Assembly (NCBI RefSeq): GCF_028330965.1
Contig: NZ_JAQMUB010000030.1
Coordinates: 49,532-113,531, forward strand
From: Oscillatoria sp. CS-180
GTDB lineage: Bacteria > Cyanobacteriota > Cyanobacteriia > Phormidesmidales > Phormidesmidaceae
Direction of reading: 5' to 3'
DNA length: 64,000 bases
This document shows, in pieces, positions 26,998 to 36,841 of the stretch (its first letter is position 1; the number at the start of each line of letters is the position of its first letter). A model generated the notes under the pieces. That model did no database searches, was not told the DNA's origin, and saw only the letters and a program-made list of their open reading frames with translations. The translations under genes were made by a program, and so were the position numbers.

Positions 26998-27208
26998 CTA
27001 AAATAGGTGCAGCCTATACGACAGGCTGTTTCTGTCTATGGGTTAGGCGCTGGTTTGTGTTGCCGCACTTGCCAGTGCCGCCGACCAAATTTTCGGGGAC
27101 AGCAAGCTGCACGGAGGCAGCTATGGTTGCTGATAATAGTTCATTTGCTTCTCTAAGGCAAGGGCGATCAGTACCGTATAGGGATGCGGTATATAGTGTT
27201 ACTCCCCA

Positions 27209-28549
27209 CTACTTATAGAGATGATCGAGTTCGGCATAGTCAGGAGGGGTGGTGTTGATCGCCTGCCCCTGTCTGAGGACAGCGCGATCGCTCTGGGGCC
27301 GACACAACAACTCATTAAACGACCGGGCTTTGAACAGCACCAGGTCAGCCCCTTGGCCGATACCAATGCGGCCAGTATCCGTTAAGCCCATCAGGTCAGC
27401 AGGGGTGCGGGTCATGGCCAGCGGCCAGTCCGCTATGGGGCGATCCAGATGAGCAATGCGAGTGCTATCGGTCAAGACTTCTAAGGCGTCGTGGTCACCA
27501 TAAGCATGGAACGGATCGCGGCAATTATCGCTGGCGATCGCGACAGGAATTCCCTGCTGCTTGAGTTCGTGGAGGAGGGTGACGCCCCGATAGCGAGGGG
27601 TACGATCCGACTGTCGATCTTGCAGATAAAGGTTACACATGGGCAGGCTCACGATACCAATGTCGGCCTCCTTGACCCAGCGAATCGTCTCGTCAACAGC
27701 GTCAGTAGACTGAACTGATAGCGAGCAGCAGTGACCACAAACCACTGGAGCCGAAAACTGATGGCGGAGCTTGGCCTGAGCAATGTGGCGCAGCGCCATG
27801 TCATCAGGATTCAGGCTTTCGTCTACGTGCAGGTCGATGGCTAGATTACGATCTGTGGCTAAGGTAAAGAGGCGATCGAGTTGATCTGTCAGGTCAGGAT
27901 TCGGGTAAGCGACCCCTCCCAAAATGCCACCGTATTCAGCAACGAGATTGGCGAGAGCCTCGCCCTCGTCCTCCAGGTAATAATCCAAGGAGACCAGGCA
28001 AACGGTCTGTAGGGTAAGACGATCTGCCCAGTAGTGCTTGAGTTTGCTGAAAACCTCAAGAGCCGTTTTTGCCATGCCGCCGAACGCATCAAAGTGAGTG
28101 CGAATCGCTTTAGTTCCGTGGGCATAGCTGCACTTCAACCCAAATTCGATGCGCTGATAAAGGTCGTCAGCGGTCCAGTTGGGATAGTCCTCCCTCACCG
28201 CCTGTAGAGCACGCTGAAAGGTGCCATCGGGGTTAGCCTGACGCGGCAGCATTTGGCCTTTGTCGAGATGGGTATGGAGGTCCACAAAGCAGGGAAAGAC
28301 AATGCCCTGAGCAAGGTCAACGGCAGGTGCTTCAGGAGGAGCAGTGTTGAGCGGAGCGATCGCCACAATTCTCCCAGCTTCGATTTCAAGATCTGCCGCG
28401 ACCAAGTCCTCGGAGAACGGCGGACAGGCCAAGTTAGGAAGCACCGTGCGATGGGGCACGGTTTCATCCAAAAAGATTAGGGGAATGCGAGCGTTGACGA
28501 GCCAGAAATGATTGGCCTGGGGTGGCGTGATAAAGGGAGCGATCGACAT
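27209..28549 (-). CDS. codA: Cytosine deaminase-type amidohydrolase
   Basis: 446 residues. Metal ligands follow the CodA order: FVDLHTHLDKGQML (about 89-102), KAIRTHFDAFGG, AIDLHVDESL with the second His, PVVCGHCCSL and AIASDNCRDPFHAYGDHDALEVL with the catalytic Asp. TLQTVCLV and LVLFKARSFNEL complete the fold. It would convert cytosine to uracil, or act on a related aminopyrimidine or triazine. No permease (codB) is adjacent, so the role could be internal salvage. Confidence 0.85.
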   Translation of the reverse strand: MSIAPFITPPQANHFWLVNARIPLIFLDETVPHRTVLPNLACPPFSEDLVAADLEIEAGRIVAIAPLNTAPPEAPAVDLAQGIVFPCFVDLHTHLDKGQMLPRQANPDGTFQRALQAVREDYPNWTADDLYQRIEFGLKCSYAHGTKAIRTHFDAFGGMAKTALEVFSKLKHYWADRLTLQTVCLVSLDYYLEDEGEALANLVAEYGGILGGVAYPNPDLTDQLDRLFTLATDRNLAIDLHVDESLNPDDMALRHIAQAKLRHQFSAPVVCGHCCSLSVQSTDAVDETIRWVKEADIGIVSLPMCNLYLQDRQSDRTPRYRGVTLLHELKQQGIPVAIASDNCRDPFHAYGDHDALEVLTDSTRIAHLDRPIADWPLAMTRTPADLMGLTDTGRIGIGQGADLVLFKARSFNELLCRPQSDRAVLRQGQAINTTPPDYAELDHLYK

Positions 28550-28825
28550 GAAAGAGGTAGCTGTTGTGAACGGGAAGAACGATTGTCGGGTATTAACTTG
28601 AGGCGAGAATTCTAGTAAAAGAGAGGTCTAGGATACGCTTGACTGCTGACTTCTGGCTTCCTACCAAAAGAGGAATTTTCCTCCCTCAAACGCAACATCA
28701 GATTTTTCCAAAGTATCAACAAACGCCACGAGACTGACATTGCCACTTTGTGCAGCGGTTCCTCAAATAGCCGTTGCATAATGAAAAATGTCGCATCTCA
28801 TGACAACGGTACTAAGTGAGTTCAG

Positions 28826-29398
28826 ATGATGAAACATCGTAAGCTAGCGTTCCGTTACGGCCTCAAGACCGCGATCGTTGGTGTTGGGGTCATGCTGGCG
28901 TCTGCCAGCCCGGTAATGTCGAGTACCGACAAAGTATCCCAATGCAATGCCCTGGCGGGTGTGGTCAACCAAGCACAAGCGTTTATGCCTGTCTTCGAAA
29001 GCAGCCTGCAAACCTTCATCGACGATGCGGAACAGGTTGAAACCTTGGATGATATCAAGATGGCTGCTAGTGACTATGTTACTGCTGTGGATGAGTTAGT
29101 CATCAACTTGGATACGTTAGCCATTGAGCTAGAAACAGTTCAGCTAGAGGATAGTCAGCTGATCGACTATCGCAGTCAATACATCACTTTGATGGAAGGC
29201 TTGAGTGGAACTCTCAGCGATGCCAGCGATGCCATGCGGATTATGCAGGACGTTGAGTCTGAAGTGGATTTGCCCGTCAAGATTGAGGAATCTCAACAGC
29301 TGACCAATGACGCTATCCAGCGTATGCAAGATCTCTCGAACCAGGAAGCAACTCTCATCAGTGAGACCAACGCTTACTGTGGCGCGACTGGTCAGTAA
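28826..29398 (+). CDS. Secreted helical protein, unknown
   Basis: 190 residues with a signal peptide (basic MMKHRKLAFRYGLK, then TAIVGVGVMLASASPVMSS, probable cleavage near 33). The mature chain is almost all helical and acidic, with Cys40 and Cys185 possibly bridged. Leu and Ile spacing (IDDAEQVETLDDIKMAASDY; LITLMEGL-like) suggests a helical bundle. No family recognised. Convergent with the next gene. Confidence 0.7.
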   Translation: MMKHRKLAFRYGLKTAIVGVGVMLASASPVMSSTDKVSQCNALAGVVNQAQAFMPVFESSLQTFIDDAEQVETLDDIKMAASDYVTAVDELVINLDTLAIELETVQLEDSQLIDYRSQYITLMEGLSGTLSDASDAMRIMQDVESEVDLPVKIEESQQLTNDAIQRMQDLSNQEATLISETNAYCGATGQ

Positions 29399-29419
29399 CA
29401 GCGTGAAAGTGCCCTGAGC

Positions 29420-29710
29420 CTAGCGATCGCCTTCTATCCGTGTGGGCTCGATTAAATTCAGCCGATTCATTGTCCAAACCAAACCAATGGACAAAATGCC
29501 ACCTACTGCTAGTCCCATCACAAGCAGCCCGACGATGAACTTCCGTAGCCATCGCTTATCAGCTTCAAACCGCAGCCTGTTCTGCTCACTCAGCTCAACA
29601 GGTTCGTAAGTCTTCGATTCAGGATGCCGCTGATCCCGAAATTCCTTTTCAACATCGTTGGCATCCGGCAGTGGTGCTGAATTGGGATTGTGGAACGGTG
29701 AGTTATTCAT
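29420..29710 (-). CDS. Small single-span membrane protein
   Basis: 96 residues from the ATG at 29710; the frame runs to 29899 but the extra part is basic and unlikely. The N-terminal half is polar (HPESKTYEPVELSEQNRLRF). One span, FIVGLLVMGLAVGGILSIGLV at about 62-82, lies near the C-terminus, followed by a short tail. Family unknown. Convergent with the secreted protein gene. Confidence 0.65.
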   Translation of the reverse strand: MNNSPFHNPNSAPLPDANDVEKEFRDQRHPESKTYEPVELSEQNRLRFEADKRWLRKFIVGLLVMGLAVGGILSIGLVWTMNRLNLIEPTRIEGDR

Positions 29711-30044
29711 ACGACTGGGGTGGGCTGAGTTGCGTGGGGGAGAAGTCCATATGTTTAGGATAGTGCGGGATTCTCTATTCAACAGATTGGGAAATGACGC
29801 TTTTACGCCGGCAGGATTTATGCCTAAAGTTTGAGGAGAGTATCGTGATTGGGTCATTAGGATTAGGGCTGCCCGATGGGGTATCGCTGAGCGCTGCAAA
29901 TCGAATTCGAATACACGGGCTGCGATCGCACCCTGACGTTAACCTTTTTGAAAATTATTCCACAAACAAATATTTGCCCCTCACGATGACCAATAGAAAC
30001 AGCAATCACTAACCGCACCATCCGATACACGATCTCAACTATTT

Positions 30045-31478
30045 ATGGAATTACTTTCAAACACTGCAATGCTGTCGCGTTTGCACTTTGCAGTCACCGC
30101 CATCTTTCACATGCTGTGGCCCGTCCTCACAACAGGTATGGCAATTTACTTGATTGTGATTGAAGGTCTATGGCTGAAGACGCGAAATTCTGACTACTAC
30201 CATCACGCTCGCTTTTGGGCCAAACTCTACGTCTTGAATTTTGGTATTGGGGTTGCCACTGGATTACCGATGGCTTTTCAGTTTGGCTTAAACTGGGCTC
30301 CTTTTTCTGAATCCGTAGGGGACTTTTTTGGCACGGTGTTGGGCTTTGAGGGCACAATGGCCTTCATGCTAGAGGCTAGCTTCTTAGGCATCATGCTCTT
30401 TGGCTGGAATCGAGTCCCCCCCCTAGTTCACTACCTCTCGACCATTCTGGTTGCCTTTGGTGCCAACTTGTCTACGTTTTGGATTCTGTCTGCGAACTCA
30501 TGGATGCAGACTCCCGCTGGGGGTGTTTTTGAGAACGGCAAATTTATTGTGCAGGATTATTTTCGGGCGATCGCGAATCCCTTCATGCTCAACAGTTTTC
30601 TCCACATGTTCTTTGCCACATTGGAAACTTCCCTGTTCGTCATTGGGGGAATTAGCGCCTGGTATCTGATCAACCAGCGTCACCCAGCGTTTTTTAGCAA
30701 GTCTTTAAAGGTGGCCGTCGCGTCTCTCTTCATTGTTGCGCCGCTACAGATTTTTATTGGGCACCTAAGCGCTGAGCAGGTCTATCACTATCAACCCACG
30801 AAACTCGCAGCCATGGAAGCTCTGTGGGAAACCATTCCTGCTGACGCCACGGCTGACTGGAGTTTGTTGGCACTGCCTAATAATGAAACTGAGGCCAATG
30901 ACTGGGAGATTAAAGTTCCGGGTGCACTAAGTTACCTCTTGGAGCTGAAGCCAAGGTTGACGGAACCCGTGCTAGGGCTGAAGGAGTGGACTCCCGAAAA
31001 TCGCCCTGGCATGGTAGGAACAGTTTATTACGCCTTTCGCACCATGATTGCGATCGGCATGGTGTTGGCAGCACTAGCCGTTATCACTATGCTGCAATGG
31101 CTGCGCGGCAAACTGGCCGAATCTGAAATTGCGAACAACAAGTGGCTGCTGCGAGCCTGGATTTTTGCTGCTCCGCTTGGCTATATCGCTGTGGAAACAG
31201 GGTGGGTGGTTCGCTGTGTGGGACGTCAGCCCTGGATTGTGTACGGCGAACTGAGGACCCTAGAATCAGCCTCCAATATTCCTGCAGGCGAAGTCTTATT
31301 TTCGCTGAGCGGATTGTCAGCCTTCTACATCGTATTTCTCATCGCCTTTTTATATTTCGGCAGCCGTATCATCCGCCGAGGTCCCAATTTGGAGTTGCCT
31401 TTGCCAACGGCCAATGTGCCTCGTCTCATGCAGGCAAAGCACGAACCCAACCGCCGTCCCGCCGAAGCTCAACAGTAG
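30045..31478 (+). CDS. cydA: Cytochrome bd quinol oxidase subunit I
   Basis: 477 residues. Start MELLSNTAMLSRLHFAVTAI, with heme ligand His22 (AIFH), followed by nine hydrophobic spans. GLPMAFQFGLNWAPFSE, FMLNSFLHMFFATLETS (axial His) and VGRQPWIVYGELRT match the CydA signatures. The Q loop is short, as in the cyanide-insensitive CIO branch. The enzyme oxidises quinol and reduces oxygen to water without pumping protons. cydB starts 6 bases after the stop, so they form an operon. Confidence 0.95.
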   Translation: MELLSNTAMLSRLHFAVTAIFHMLWPVLTTGMAIYLIVIEGLWLKTRNSDYYHHARFWAKLYVLNFGIGVATGLPMAFQFGLNWAPFSESVGDFFGTVLGFEGTMAFMLEASFLGIMLFGWNRVPPLVHYLSTILVAFGANLSTFWILSANSWMQTPAGGVFENGKFIVQDYFRAIANPFMLNSFLHMFFATLETSLFVIGGISAWYLINQRHPAFFSKSLKVAVASLFIVAPLQIFIGHLSAEQVYHYQPTKLAAMEALWETIPADATADWSLLALPNNETEANDWEIKVPGALSYLLELKPRLTEPVLGLKEWTPENRPGMVGTVYYAFRTMIAIGMVLAALAVITMLQWLRGKLAESEIANNKWLLRAWIFAAPLGYIAVETGWVVRCVGRQPWIVYGELRTLESASNIPAGEVLFSLSGLSAFYIVFLIAFLYFGSRIIRRGPNLELPLPTANVPRLMQAKHEPNRRPAEAQQ

Positions 31479-31484
31479 GAGGTA

Positions 31485-32516
31485 TTGATGGATTCTCTCG
31501 CTCCTGTAGCTAAATTTTTGCCTCAGGTTTGGTTCTTTATCCTGGGTCTATTCCTCTTTCTGTATGTACTGCTAGACGGCTTCGACTTAGGTGTTGGCAT
31601 CCTGTCTCTGACCTCCGGCAGCGAAGAGCGACGCGGCATTTTGATGACCAGTCTGGGCAACGTGTGGGATGCCAACGAAACCTGGCTGGTGCTGATGGGA
31701 GGAGCTCTATTTGGAGCATTTCCCTTGGCCTATGGCACCATTTTGACTGCTTTGTATATTCCTGCTGTCATCATGGTGGTGGGTCTTATTCTGCGAGCAG
31801 TTTCTTTTGAATTTCGAGAAAATGCCGATAACAAATTCATCTGGAACATTACCTTTGGGGTCGGTAGCTTCTTAGCAGCCCTCGGACAGGGATTTGCCCT
31901 CGGCAGTATTTTTGAAGGCATCACAGTGGATAGTCAGGGGCACTTTGCAGGCGGCATTTGGGATTGGCTTACATGGCGTTCTGTCGTCGTCGCACTGACC
32001 TTAATTCAGGCCTATGTCCTGGTCGGTTCGAGCTATCTCATCCTCAAAACGACGGGAGAACTGCAAGAAAGTCACTTTAAGACAGCTCAGTTGGCGACGT
32101 GGACAACACTGGCAGGTGCAATTTTCATTACGGTGACGACGCCTGTCTTTTCGATCCAGCTGCGCGATCGCCTGCTTGATCCACCGCTGCGATATATCTT
32201 TGGTGTTATTCCCATTTTGGGGTTGTTGATCATTGGCTTGCTACTGCGAAGTCTTTATCGGAAAGAGGAGAGTACGCCGATTATTTGGTCGTTCCTGCTC
32301 TTCTTCCTGTCCTTTGTGGGGTTAGGGTTTGTCATTTTTCCGCAGATCATTCCCCCCAGCGTCACTATTTACGAAGCTGCGGCTGCCCCCAGCTCACTGG
32401 TTTTCATGCTCACCTTCGTAGGCTTTCTGATTCCGATTTTGCTGTTTTACAACATCTATAACTACATTGTGTTTCGAGGCAAAATCGCCGGCGAGTCCTC
32501 CTATGGCGACCTTTAG
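31485..32516 (+). CDS. cydB: Cytochrome bd quinol oxidase subunit II
   Basis: 343 residues with about eight or nine membrane spans. The N-terminal FILGLFLFLYVLLDGFDLGVGIL, the NVWDANETWLVLMGGALFGAFP block and the internal repeat are typical for CydB. It forms the heterodimer with CydA. GAGGTATTG before the start is a weak RBS, and it is probably translated by coupling to cydA. A small CydX subunit is not visible after it. Confidence 0.95.
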   Translation: MMDSLAPVAKFLPQVWFFILGLFLFLYVLLDGFDLGVGILSLTSGSEERRGILMTSLGNVWDANETWLVLMGGALFGAFPLAYGTILTALYIPAVIMVVGLILRAVSFEFRENADNKFIWNITFGVGSFLAALGQGFALGSIFEGITVDSQGHFAGGIWDWLTWRSVVVALTLIQAYVLVGSSYLILKTTGELQESHFKTAQLATWTTLAGAIFITVTTPVFSIQLRDRLLDPPLRYIFGVIPILGLLIIGLLLRSLYRKEESTPIIWSFLLFFLSFVGLGFVIFPQIIPPSVTIYEAAAAPSSLVFMLTFVGFLIPILLFYNIYNYIVFRGKIAGESSYGDL

Positions 32517-32578
32517 GCGTGAGCTGATAAGGAGATTGTGTGAAAAGCAATGTCCCTACCCCATGAACATCGCTCCGT

Positions 32579-33061
32579 TCACCTGACAGCCTCTATTGGC
32601 AGATCGGTCTTTTCCATGAGATAGCGCGTGAATTGAACGCCCACTCGTTCAACCACTTCTGTGTCATACAGCTGAAATTCAAACTTCGCAAAAAGTCCTT
32701 TGCTGAATTCGCTGGCTTCGGTATAAAGGCGTGAGATTTGCTGACGCCGGGCATACTCCAGCACTTGCTGCATCAGCGTTGAACCAATGCCCTGCCGGGC
32801 GTAAGCGGGGTGAACATAGAGGCTGGCAACATAGCCGTCGGAGCGGATGCCGGCAAACCCCAAGATCTCCGCTCCTTCATAGGCGATGTAAGTGGTTACG
32901 CCTAGAATGAATTGCTGGAAGCGATCGCTATCCGCTTGAGAAGCCGCCCAAGCCTGAATTTGGGCGGCAGAATACCGTTGGGGGCCGATCTGCACTACGG
33001 CTGCCTGAAACAGAGTGGCTAGACCTGGCAGATCGGCTGCCGTTGCAATCCGAATATCCAT
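32579..33061 (-). CDS. GNAT family N-acetyltransferase
   Basis: 160 residues. MDIRIATAADLPGLATLF at the N-terminus, SLYVHPAYARQGIGSTLMQQ (acetyl-CoA loop, about 82-101) and LYTEASEFSKGLFAKFEFQ give a complete GNAT fold. The substrate is unknown. It lies 5 bases downstream of the proline iminopeptidase gene on the same strand, so they are likely one transcript. Confidence 0.9.
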   Translation of the reverse strand: MDIRIATAADLPGLATLFQAAVVQIGPQRYSAAQIQAWAASQADSDRFQQFILGVTTYIAYEGAEILGFAGIRSDGYVASLYVHPAYARQGIGSTLMQQVLEYARRQQISRLYTEASEFSKGLFAKFEFQLYDTEVVERVGVQFTRYLMEKTDLPIEAVR

Positions 33062-33066
33062 TTGGG

Positions 33067-34032
33067 CTATGCAAGATCGGCAAAGCGATCGCTGGCCTTG
33101 ACCAACGCATTCACAATGCCGGGTTCTGTTGCGGAATGCCCGGCATTAGGCACCACTATGAATTCTGCTTCCGGCCAGGCTTGATGCAATTCCCATGCCG
33201 TTTTCATCGGACAGACGACATCGTATCGGCCCTGTACGATAACACCCGGAATCGATGCCAACTGATTGGCATTGGCTATAAGCTGATCCGGTGTTTCAAA
33301 AAAACCACCGTTGACAAAATAGTGACACTCGATGCGGGCAAAGGCGATCGCGAAGGTTTCTTCTCCGAATTTCTCCATCAGAGCAACATCGGGAATTAGC
33401 TTGCTGGTGCTAGCTTCCCAAATCGACCAAGCCCTCGCAGCCTCCAGTTGGATAGCAGGATCGCGATGGGTCAACCGTTGATAATACGCTGATACTAAAT
33501 CGTGCCGTTCTTCGGAGGGAATAGGGGCCAGATAGATTTCCCAAGCATCGGGAAATAAATAGCTAGCGCCTGACTGATAGAACCAGCTGATCTCTTCCGG
33601 TCGAAGGGTAAAAATACCCCTGAGAATTAGGCCCACGCATTGATCAGGATGGGTTTGGGCATAGGCAAGGGCCAGCGTACTTCCCCAACTCCCGCCAAAC
33701 ACGACCCACTGCTCAATCCCAAGGTGCTGACGAATTTTTTCGATATCGGCAACGAGATGCCAAGTGGTATTGTCCTCAAGCTCAGCATGGGGTTTGCTTT
33801 TACCGCAGCCACGCTGATCGAACAGTACAATCCGCCAACGTCGGGGATCAAAGAACTGCCTATAGATGGGGACGACGCCACCGCCAGGTCCTCCATGGAG
33901 AAAGACAACTGGCTTTCCGTCTGGATTGCCTGATTCTTCAACATACAGGGTGTGCAGATCTGAAACTTGAAGAAAGCTGGTGCGGTAGGGTTCTATTGGG
34001 GGATACAAGCCTTGAAGGTCTTTGGAAGTCAC
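33067..34032 (-). CDS. pip: Proline iminopeptidase
   Basis: 321 residues if the GTG at 34032 is used. The frame extends to 34113, but the added MLRKRLGSGQ part has no match to the usual N-terminus before LYPPIEPYRTSFLQVSDLH. The oxyanion region VFLHGGPGGG, nucleophile elbow VVFGGSWGSTLALAYAQTHP (Ser in GGSWGS), and late VVQGRYDVVCP and PNAGHSATEPG (Asp and His) are all present. It releases N-terminal proline from peptides. The acetyltransferase gene follows 5 bases later. Confidence 0.93.
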   Translation of the reverse strand: MTSKDLQGLYPPIEPYRTSFLQVSDLHTLYVEESGNPDGKPVVFLHGGPGGGVVPIYRQFFDPRRWRIVLFDQRGCGKSKPHAELEDNTTWHLVADIEKIRQHLGIEQWVVFGGSWGSTLALAYAQTHPDQCVGLILRGIFTLRPEEISWFYQSGASYLFPDAWEIYLAPIPSEERHDLVSAYYQRLTHRDPAIQLEAARAWSIWEASTSKLIPDVALMEKFGEETFAIAFARIECHYFVNGGFFETPDQLIANANQLASIPGVIVQGRYDVVCPMKTAWELHQAWPEAEFIVVPNAGHSATEPGIVNALVKASDRFADLA

Positions 34033-34152
34033 CAAATCTAAGATCCAAAAATCTATCGTGTTCTGAAGATTATAGTGACAGAGTTGTCCGCTGCCGAGTC
34101 GCTTCCTCAGCAATGCGGCACTGCACGGTAGAGATACACAGAGTTACAAAGA

Positions 34153-34275
34153 TCACAGAGCGATCGCCTTATCCATCGACTTCTTCTGCTTGACGACGAT
34201 CCATTTGCCCGTTGACGGATCACGATAGGTCGAAAAGGGATTGCCTTTGAGGGGTTTTTGACAAGCTTTAGCCAT
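34153..34275 (-). CDS. 40-residue basic small protein
   Basis: ATG at 34275, stop TGA at 34155-34153. It reads MAKACQKPLKGNPFSTYRDP, then STGKWIVVKQKKSMDKAIAL. Positively charged with the turn-rich GNPFSTYRDPSTGKW core, which I believe recurs in other cyanobacteria as a small hypothetical protein, though I cannot name it. It lies 120-odd bases upstream of pip on the same strand. Confidence 0.65.
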   Translation of the reverse strand: MAKACQKPLKGNPFSTYRDPSTGKWIVVKQKKSMDKAIAL

Positions 34276-34423
34276 GAATGACTGTAGAATCTCGATTTAA
34301 ACACTCTACGGACTAAAAAAAGTTAGTGCCGTGACATTACTGAACTAAGGGTAGTGATTCTCAGTACAAAGTTTTGTGACTTAGCGCACTGTCGATAGCC
34401 GTAGACGTTCGTTTCTTTCCCCT

Positions 34424-34780
34424 CTAACCGTTTAAGGTCGACTGTAAAACGTCCTCCTTAGCTCGGAATCCAACTAGCACCGCTTGACCATCTTTGACAA
34501 ACAGCGGACGCTTTAGCAGCATAGCGTTCTCTGCAAATGCATCGACCCACTGCTCATCGCTCCACTCTTTTTTCTCCTCACCGATGGCTCGGTAAGCTTG
34601 TCCTGAAGTGTTTCGCATCGGCTTGGACCCCAGCGTATTGACCCAATCCGCAATCCTGTCGCGAGTGGGTGGTGCTGTTTTGGTATCAATAAATTCGTAC
34701 TCAACACCGTTGTTTTCCAGCCAACTGAAGGCTTTTTTACACGTGCCGCAATTGGGAATACCGTAAACCTGAAGTGTCAT
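34424..34780 (-). CDS. ArsC/Spx-type thioredoxin-fold protein
   Basis: 118 residues from the ATG at 34780 (MTLQVYGIPNCGTCKKAFSW); the frame opens 12 bases earlier. CGTC at about 11-14 is the redox centre. NTLGSKPMRNTSGQAYRA and MLLKRPLFVKDGQAVLVGFR are the typical Spx/ArsC blocks. Likely an arsenate reductase-like or regulator-like thiol protein; the two cannot be told apart here. rlmH lies upstream on the same strand. Confidence 0.9.
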   Translation of the reverse strand: MTLQVYGIPNCGTCKKAFSWLENNGVEYEFIDTKTAPPTRDRIADWVNTLGSKPMRNTSGQAYRAIGEEKKEWSDEQWVDAFAENAMLLKRPLFVKDGQAVLVGFRAKEDVLQSTLNG

Positions 34781-34845
34781 TGAAAGAGACAATAAAAGGA
34801 CAGAAGATTCAATGTAAGCCTTAAGTTACCAAGTCCGCAATGAAT

Positions 34846-35277
34846 TTACTTGTGGTAGCGGCTGCCTTGCAAGATCGTCTTGGCCCGGTAGAGCTGTTCT
34901 AGAAAAAGAAGCCTGGCTATCTCATGGGGAAAGGTCATAGGAGACAGACTCAACTGCTGAAATGCACTGCGCTTGACCGATGCGCTTAACCCTTCAGCAC
35001 TGCCGATCACAAACACCAAACAATTAGAATCGACCCGACTTAGATAGTCAGCAAAGTGTTGCGATGAGAATAGTTGACCTTCTTCAGTCAGTGCAATCAA
35101 GCGATCGCTCCCCTTCACCAAAGCAAGAATTTGCTCTCCCTCTTTATCAACTCCGGCATCTTTCAGCTCGACAATGTTCAGCTCCGGCAGTCGTTTTTGG
35201 TAAACCTCAAGCCCCTCTCGAATCCAGCCCTTTTTGATTTTTCCAACGGCAGCCAGCTTGATTTTTGGAAAACTCAT
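34846..35277 (-). CDS. rlmH: 23S rRNA (pseudouridine1915-N3)-methyltransferase RlmH
   Basis: 143 residues from the ATG at 35277 (MSFPKIKLAAVGKIKKGW); upstream frame to 35373 is unsupported. It is a SPOUT enzyme: LIALTEEGQLFSSQHFADYL, then VFVIGSAEGLSASVKR with the SAM-binding knot, and the C-terminal MTFPHEIARLLFLEQLYRA ending in SRYHK. It methylates pseudouridine 1915 in helix 69 of 23S rRNA. Length is normal. Monocistronic or with the ArsC-like gene (65 bases apart). Confidence 0.95.
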   Translation of the reverse strand: MSFPKIKLAAVGKIKKGWIREGLEVYQKRLPELNIVELKDAGVDKEGEQILALVKGSDRLIALTEEGQLFSSQHFADYLSRVDSNCLVFVIGSAEGLSASVKRSAFQQLSLSPMTFPHEIARLLFLEQLYRAKTILQGSRYHK

Positions 35278-35533
35278 GGTTAAGCGTAAAGCCATTCGCA
35301 GACTGAAATTGTATAGCCAATGGTTATCCCTTCGGAGTTCAGTTCTCGCCATTAGCGCTAGCCTAAAGATCACAATTAGGGAAATTCGTTACGGTCATCT
35401 CGAATGAGGGCAATGTGACCGCGTCTAGAGACGACATCCTCAAGCTCAACACTATGGTTCGGCACAATGGGCCCTGCTCTAAACTTGACGATTAGCTATC
35501 TACCCAGATATACCCATCATTTCTTCAACCAAT

Positions 35534-36817
35534 ATGAATACTCTGGGCTTCTACGCTGATTTGCCAACTCTAACGAATTGGTTGGATCTGACAAATCCAA
35601 ATTATTACGTTCAGGTACCTGATGATTGGTACGTACTTATCACCGATATCACTGGCTCGACAAAAGCCATTGAAGACGGGCTTTATAAAGAAGTTAATCT
35701 CTTGGGTGCTAGCTCCATAGTTGCAGTTCTCAATGAACTTAAACCCTTAGACATTCCTTTTGTCTTTGGAGGCGACGGCGCATCCTTAGTCATACCGCCC
35801 GACTGTCTTGGCGCAGCACGAGAAGCGTTGATTGGCGTCAGAGCTGTTGCCCGCGAAGCGTTTGACATGGAGCTACGGGTAGGAGCTGTTCCAATGGCCA
35901 TTGTCAGCCAACGCTATCCTCTAAAGGTCGCCAAATTCCGCTTATCGCCACTCTACTGCCAGGCCAGCTTTATCGGAGGTGGCCTAACATTTGCGACTGA
36001 CCTGGTTAAACAAGACGCTGTTTATCGACTTGATGTTGATGGCAATCCAGCCCGAGCTAATCTGACGGGATTGGAGTGTCGGTGGCAAGAAATCCCTAGC
36101 GCTCATGGCAGCATGTTGAGCTTAATCGTTGCGGCATTAGAAAGTTCTGGTGTATCTAGTGAACAAACCTATCGAGACGTTTTGAAAACTATTCAAAGCA
36201 TCTTTGGAGATCCTGAGCAGTATCATCCCATCACTGAACAGGGATTACGTCTCTCCTTCAATCCGCGCAAGTTAAGTGCTGAGGTTAAAGCAAAATCACC
36301 CTCTAGCCATTCACTGGCCCGATTGCAGCACCTCGTCAGAATTTGCCTTGAGAATGTGCTAGGTACAGCGTTTATGGGATTGCGGTTATCGTTGGGGGGT
36401 GTGAATTGGGGAAAATACAAGCACGATGTGCGGACCGCTTCGGACTATCAGAAGATTGATGATGTTCTGCGAATGGTGATCTCAGGAACTTCCGATCAAT
36501 TTCATCAACTGACTGACTATCTCAACCGCTGGGCTAAATCTGGACAACTTGCCTATGGCATTCACGTTTCTGACCGAGCATTGCTCACCTGCTTGATTCT
36601 AGAAAGACGCGATTGTCACTTTCACCTAGTAGATGGAGCAGAGGGAGGATATGCTTTGGCGGCAAAAGGCTTGAAACAGCAGCTTCACCAGAAAAGGGAT
36701 AACTGGAGGGCCTATGCTGACATTAGCCGCAGACGAAAACCATCCTCTAGTCTCTCAAGCAGGACATCATCAACCGTTAACGAGCTGAGTTGCGATAATC
36801 TCCACACACCGCAGTAG
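35534..36817 (+). CDS. DUF3095 family protein
   Basis: 427 residues. The N-terminal block WYVLITDITGSTKAIEDGLY (about 32-51) looks like the start of a class III nucleotide-cyclase fold (Asp-Ile-Thr-Gly-Ser), followed by IPFVFGGDGASLVIPP and RVGAVPMAIV. DUF3095 proteins are related to adenylate/guanylate cyclases, but whether they make a cyclic nucleotide is not shown. A second half (about 250-380) is less conserved. The C-terminal tail is basic and Ser-rich. Convergent with a phosphoribosyltransferase gene. Confidence 0.8.
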   Translation: MNTLGFYADLPTLTNWLDLTNPNYYVQVPDDWYVLITDITGSTKAIEDGLYKEVNLLGASSIVAVLNELKPLDIPFVFGGDGASLVIPPDCLGAAREALIGVRAVAREAFDMELRVGAVPMAIVSQRYPLKVAKFRLSPLYCQASFIGGGLTFATDLVKQDAVYRLDVDGNPARANLTGLECRWQEIPSAHGSMLSLIVAALESSGVSSEQTYRDVLKTIQSIFGDPEQYHPITEQGLRLSFNPRKLSAEVKAKSPSSHSLARLQHLVRICLENVLGTAFMGLRLSLGGVNWGKYKHDVRTASDYQKIDDVLRMVISGTSDQFHQLTDYLNRWAKSGQLAYGIHVSDRALLTCLILERRDCHFHLVDGAEGGYALAAKGLKQQLHQKRDNWRAYADISRRRKPSSSLSSRTSSTVNELSCDNLHTPQ

Positions 36818-36841
36818 AGCAGGCAGAAGCCAAACAAACGC

